Below, piece by piece: positions 62,564-64,000 of a stretch of DNA of 64,000 bases (its first letter is position 1; every line of letters starts with the position of its first letter). The stretch is from positions 310,001 to 374,000 of the forward strand of contig NZ_BAABBI010000002.1 in assembly GCF_039537875.1 (NCBI RefSeq), read 5' to 3'. The position numbers were made by a program, and so were the translations under genes. Source of the DNA: Corallibacter vietnamensis (GTDB taxonomy: Bacteria > Bacteroidota > Bacteroidia > Flavobacteriales > Flavobacteriaceae). Under the pieces are notes generated by a model. The model saw only the letters and a list, made by a program, of their open reading frames with translations, was not told the DNA's origin and did not search any database.

Positions 62564-63412
62564 ATGAAAAAACTTATACTTTTCACACTAGCTACTGTTG
62601 CCTCTTTTACAATAAGCGCACAAGTAGCAACGCCACAGGCTAGCCCTGCAAGTAAATTAGAGCAAAAGGTAGGACTTACTGATGTAACTTTAGAATATTC
62701 ACGCCCTAGTGTAAAGGGACGTCAAATTTTTGGAGGCCTTGAATCTTATGATAAAATTTGGAGAACAGGAGCAAACAAAAATACAATAATCACTTTTAGT
62801 GATGATGTAACTGTTGCAGGAACTGATATTAAAGCTGGTGCTTATGCCATTTTTACAAAACCAGGAAAGAAAACTTGGGATGTATATTTTTACACGGATA
62901 CAGAAAACTGGGGAGCTCCAAAAGAGTGGGATGATAGTAAAGTAGCAGCAAAAGCTACTGTTGAAGCTTTTGAAGTGCCATTTAATGTAGAGACTTTTAC
63001 AATTGATATTAATCAAATAACAAACTCTAGCGCAGCTATTGAAATTATTTGGGAAAAAACATACATAGCGATTCCGTTTGAAGTGCCTACAGATAAAAAA
63101 GTATTAGCATCAATCAATGACGCTTTAAATGGTACACCAACAGCACAAGATTATTATAAGTCTGCAGAATATTATTTAGAAGAAGATAAAGATATCAAGC
63201 AAGCAAAAGAATGGATTGATAAATCAATTTCAATGACAGAAAAGCCAGCTTTCTGGCAATTAAGAAAGCAATCTTTAATTTATGCTAAAGCAGGTGATAA
63301 AAAAGGCGCTATAGAATTAGCAAAAAAATCTATGGCAGCAGCTAAAGAAGCAGGTAACGCACAATATGTTAAGTTTAATGAAGACTCTCTAAAAGAATGG
63401 GGAGCAATGTAA
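62564..63412 (+). CDS. DUF2911 domain protein, secreted
   Basis: This 282-aa protein has a signal peptide (MKKLILFTLATVASFTISAQ). A beta-rich DUF2911 domain follows: SPASKLEQKVGLTDVTLEYS, then RPSVKGRQIFGGL, WRTGANKNTIITFSDDVTVA and YAIFTKPGKKTWDVYF, and after it (about 205-282) a TPR-like helical repeat region. Function is unknown. The gene lies in a region with no close partner on its strand and ends before a bidirectional terminator. Confidence 0.88.
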   Translation: MKKLILFTLATVASFTISAQVATPQASPASKLEQKVGLTDVTLEYSRPSVKGRQIFGGLESYDKIWRTGANKNTIITFSDDVTVAGTDIKAGAYAIFTKPGKKTWDVYFYTDTENWGAPKEWDDSKVAAKATVEAFEVPFNVETFTIDINQITNSSAAIEIIWEKTYIAIPFEVPTDKKVLASINDALNGTPTAQDYYKSAEYYLEEDKDIKQAKEWIDKSISMTEKPAFWQLRKQSLIYAKAGDKKGAIELAKKSMAAAKEAGNAQYVKFNEDSLKEWGAM

Positions 63413-63429
63413 TTACCATATAGTTACAA

Positions 63430-63465
63430 GCAAAAAAGCGGCACTAAACAGTGGCGCTTTTTTTG
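63430..63465. terminator. bidirectional terminator
   Basis: The stem AAAGCG-CACT/AGTG-CGCTTT (one G-G internal mismatch) with A and T runs lies between the DUF2911 gene and the convergent dehydrogenase. Confidence 0.8.
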
Positions 63466-63466
63466 T

Positions 63467-64000
63467 TTAATAGCTTAACCCAATTTTGTGCCTTACCGTA
63501 TCTAATGTTTGAATTAGTGTTTTACTAAAATTAAAAGACATTATATCGCTTTCAGTTTTATTATCACGTATTAATTGGTTAAAGTGGGTTGTTTCAAAAT
63601 TATATCCAATAGTCGTGTAGTCAAAATCTATAGTTTCTTCTTTGCCGTTATTTGGAACTAGTGTAACTGTTGTGGGTTCATGAAACCTAGAGTTTAAAGT
63701 AATGGTTCCGTGTTCACAATAAAAAATAGCTTGAGTAGCAGTTTCCTCAAGTAGTGTGCTTTTTAAATACGCCTTAATGTTATTGTTATATGTAAAAGTG
63801 ATATCACAAGTAGCATCAGCTCCATTGTCAAAAAATGTGGCATTTGCATCTATGCTTTTAGGGTTTCCTAATGTTGATAAAGCAGCAAAAATAGGGTAAA
63901 TGCCAATATCTAAAAGACTTCCGCCTCCAAGTTCTTTTTTTAGTACGCGCGATGACATATCCATTTTTGGTTTAAAGCCAAAATCAGCTTCAACTTTTAA
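63467..64000 (-). CDS. Gfo/Idh/MocA-family oxidoreductase, 3' part only
   Basis: Only the C-terminal part of this protein is in the window; the frame is open through the right edge (LKVEADFGFKPKMDMSSR...), so the true start is beyond 64000. The segment shows GGGSLLDIGIYPIFAALSTL, the C-terminal alpha/beta dimerisation domain of Gfo/Idh/MocA sugar dehydrogenases, and ends in the helix SKTLIQTLDTVRHKIGLSY. The Rossmann domain with the NAD(P) motif is not visible. The substrate is unknown, but a sugar or sugar-derived polyol is typical for the family. Confidence 0.85.
   Translation of the reverse strand, partial: LKVEADFGFKPKMDMSSRVLKKELGGGSLLDIGIYPIFAALSTLGNPKSIDANATFFDNGADATCDITFTYNNNIKAYLKSTLLEETATQAIFYCEHGTITLNSRFHEPTTVTLVPNNGKEETIDFDYTTIGYNFETTHFNQLIRDNKTESDIMSFNFSKTLIQTLDTVRHKIGLSY

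Overview
The window is AT-rich chromosomal DNA from a marine-type member of the Flavobacteriaceae (Bacteroidota). Four things point there: five proteins with C-terminal type A sorting domains of the type IX secretion system (T9SS), families largely confined to Bacteroidota (DUF4290, DUF4421-like, GEVED, DUF2911), the Bacteroidota promoter element TAnnTTTG before many genes, and almost no Shine-Dalgarno sequences. No rRNA, CRISPR array, transposase, integrase or recognisable prophage was found. There is one tRNA, tRNA-Met(CAT).

Layout. 0-20.4 kb is mainly housekeeping: a glycosyltransferase and an unusual formyltransferase-like fusion at the left edge, a serine hydrolase, a sirtuin, TrmH, a DbpA-type RNA helicase with a structured leader, a lipoprotein with two Zn-ribbon-like modules, an inosine/xanthosine triphosphatase, a hibernation factor, RlmH, NadC-YihY-PriA, a LytTR regulator, the rpsF-rpsR-rplI operon and HisS. 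20.4-43.3 kb is a secreted-protein island: a 2247-aa LamG/GEVED protein, a 1126-aa M14 carboxypeptidase, a 263-aa mini-protein, a 3218-aa HYR-repeat giant and a beta-helix protein. Three of these genes share a direct-repeat operator in front of the promoter, and three encode the same module before the sorting domain. 43.4-51 kb is accessory and regulatory: a histidine kinase/response regulator pair, an SDR-MBL-AraC operon, two unknown proteins, and two copies of a short RNA-like unit that bracket the SDR operon. 51-64 kb returns to housekeeping (PabC, YqgE, HU, AAA ATPase-RecQ-Fmt, DUF493, DUF4290-MurA), followed by a compact stress operon (glutathione peroxidase-TspO-SRPBCC-photolyase), a DUF2911 protein and a truncated Gfo/Idh/MocA dehydrogenase.

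How it fits together. The most system-like part is 20.4-45.7 kb. Very large cell-surface or secreted proteins, a secreted peptidase and a beta-helix protein lie next to a two-component system, and repeated operator motifs (9-mer TGAAATGCA, copies 20-21 bp apart) sit upstream of three of the promoters. The sequence shows the shared operator directly; that these genes form one regulon is inference. The best candidates for undescribed elements are this operator, the paired about 70-nt RNA-like units at 45.7 and 49.1 kb, the helicase leader, and a terminator-like hairpin that contains the start codon of the histidine kinase gene. All readings were made by eye; no database search was possible.
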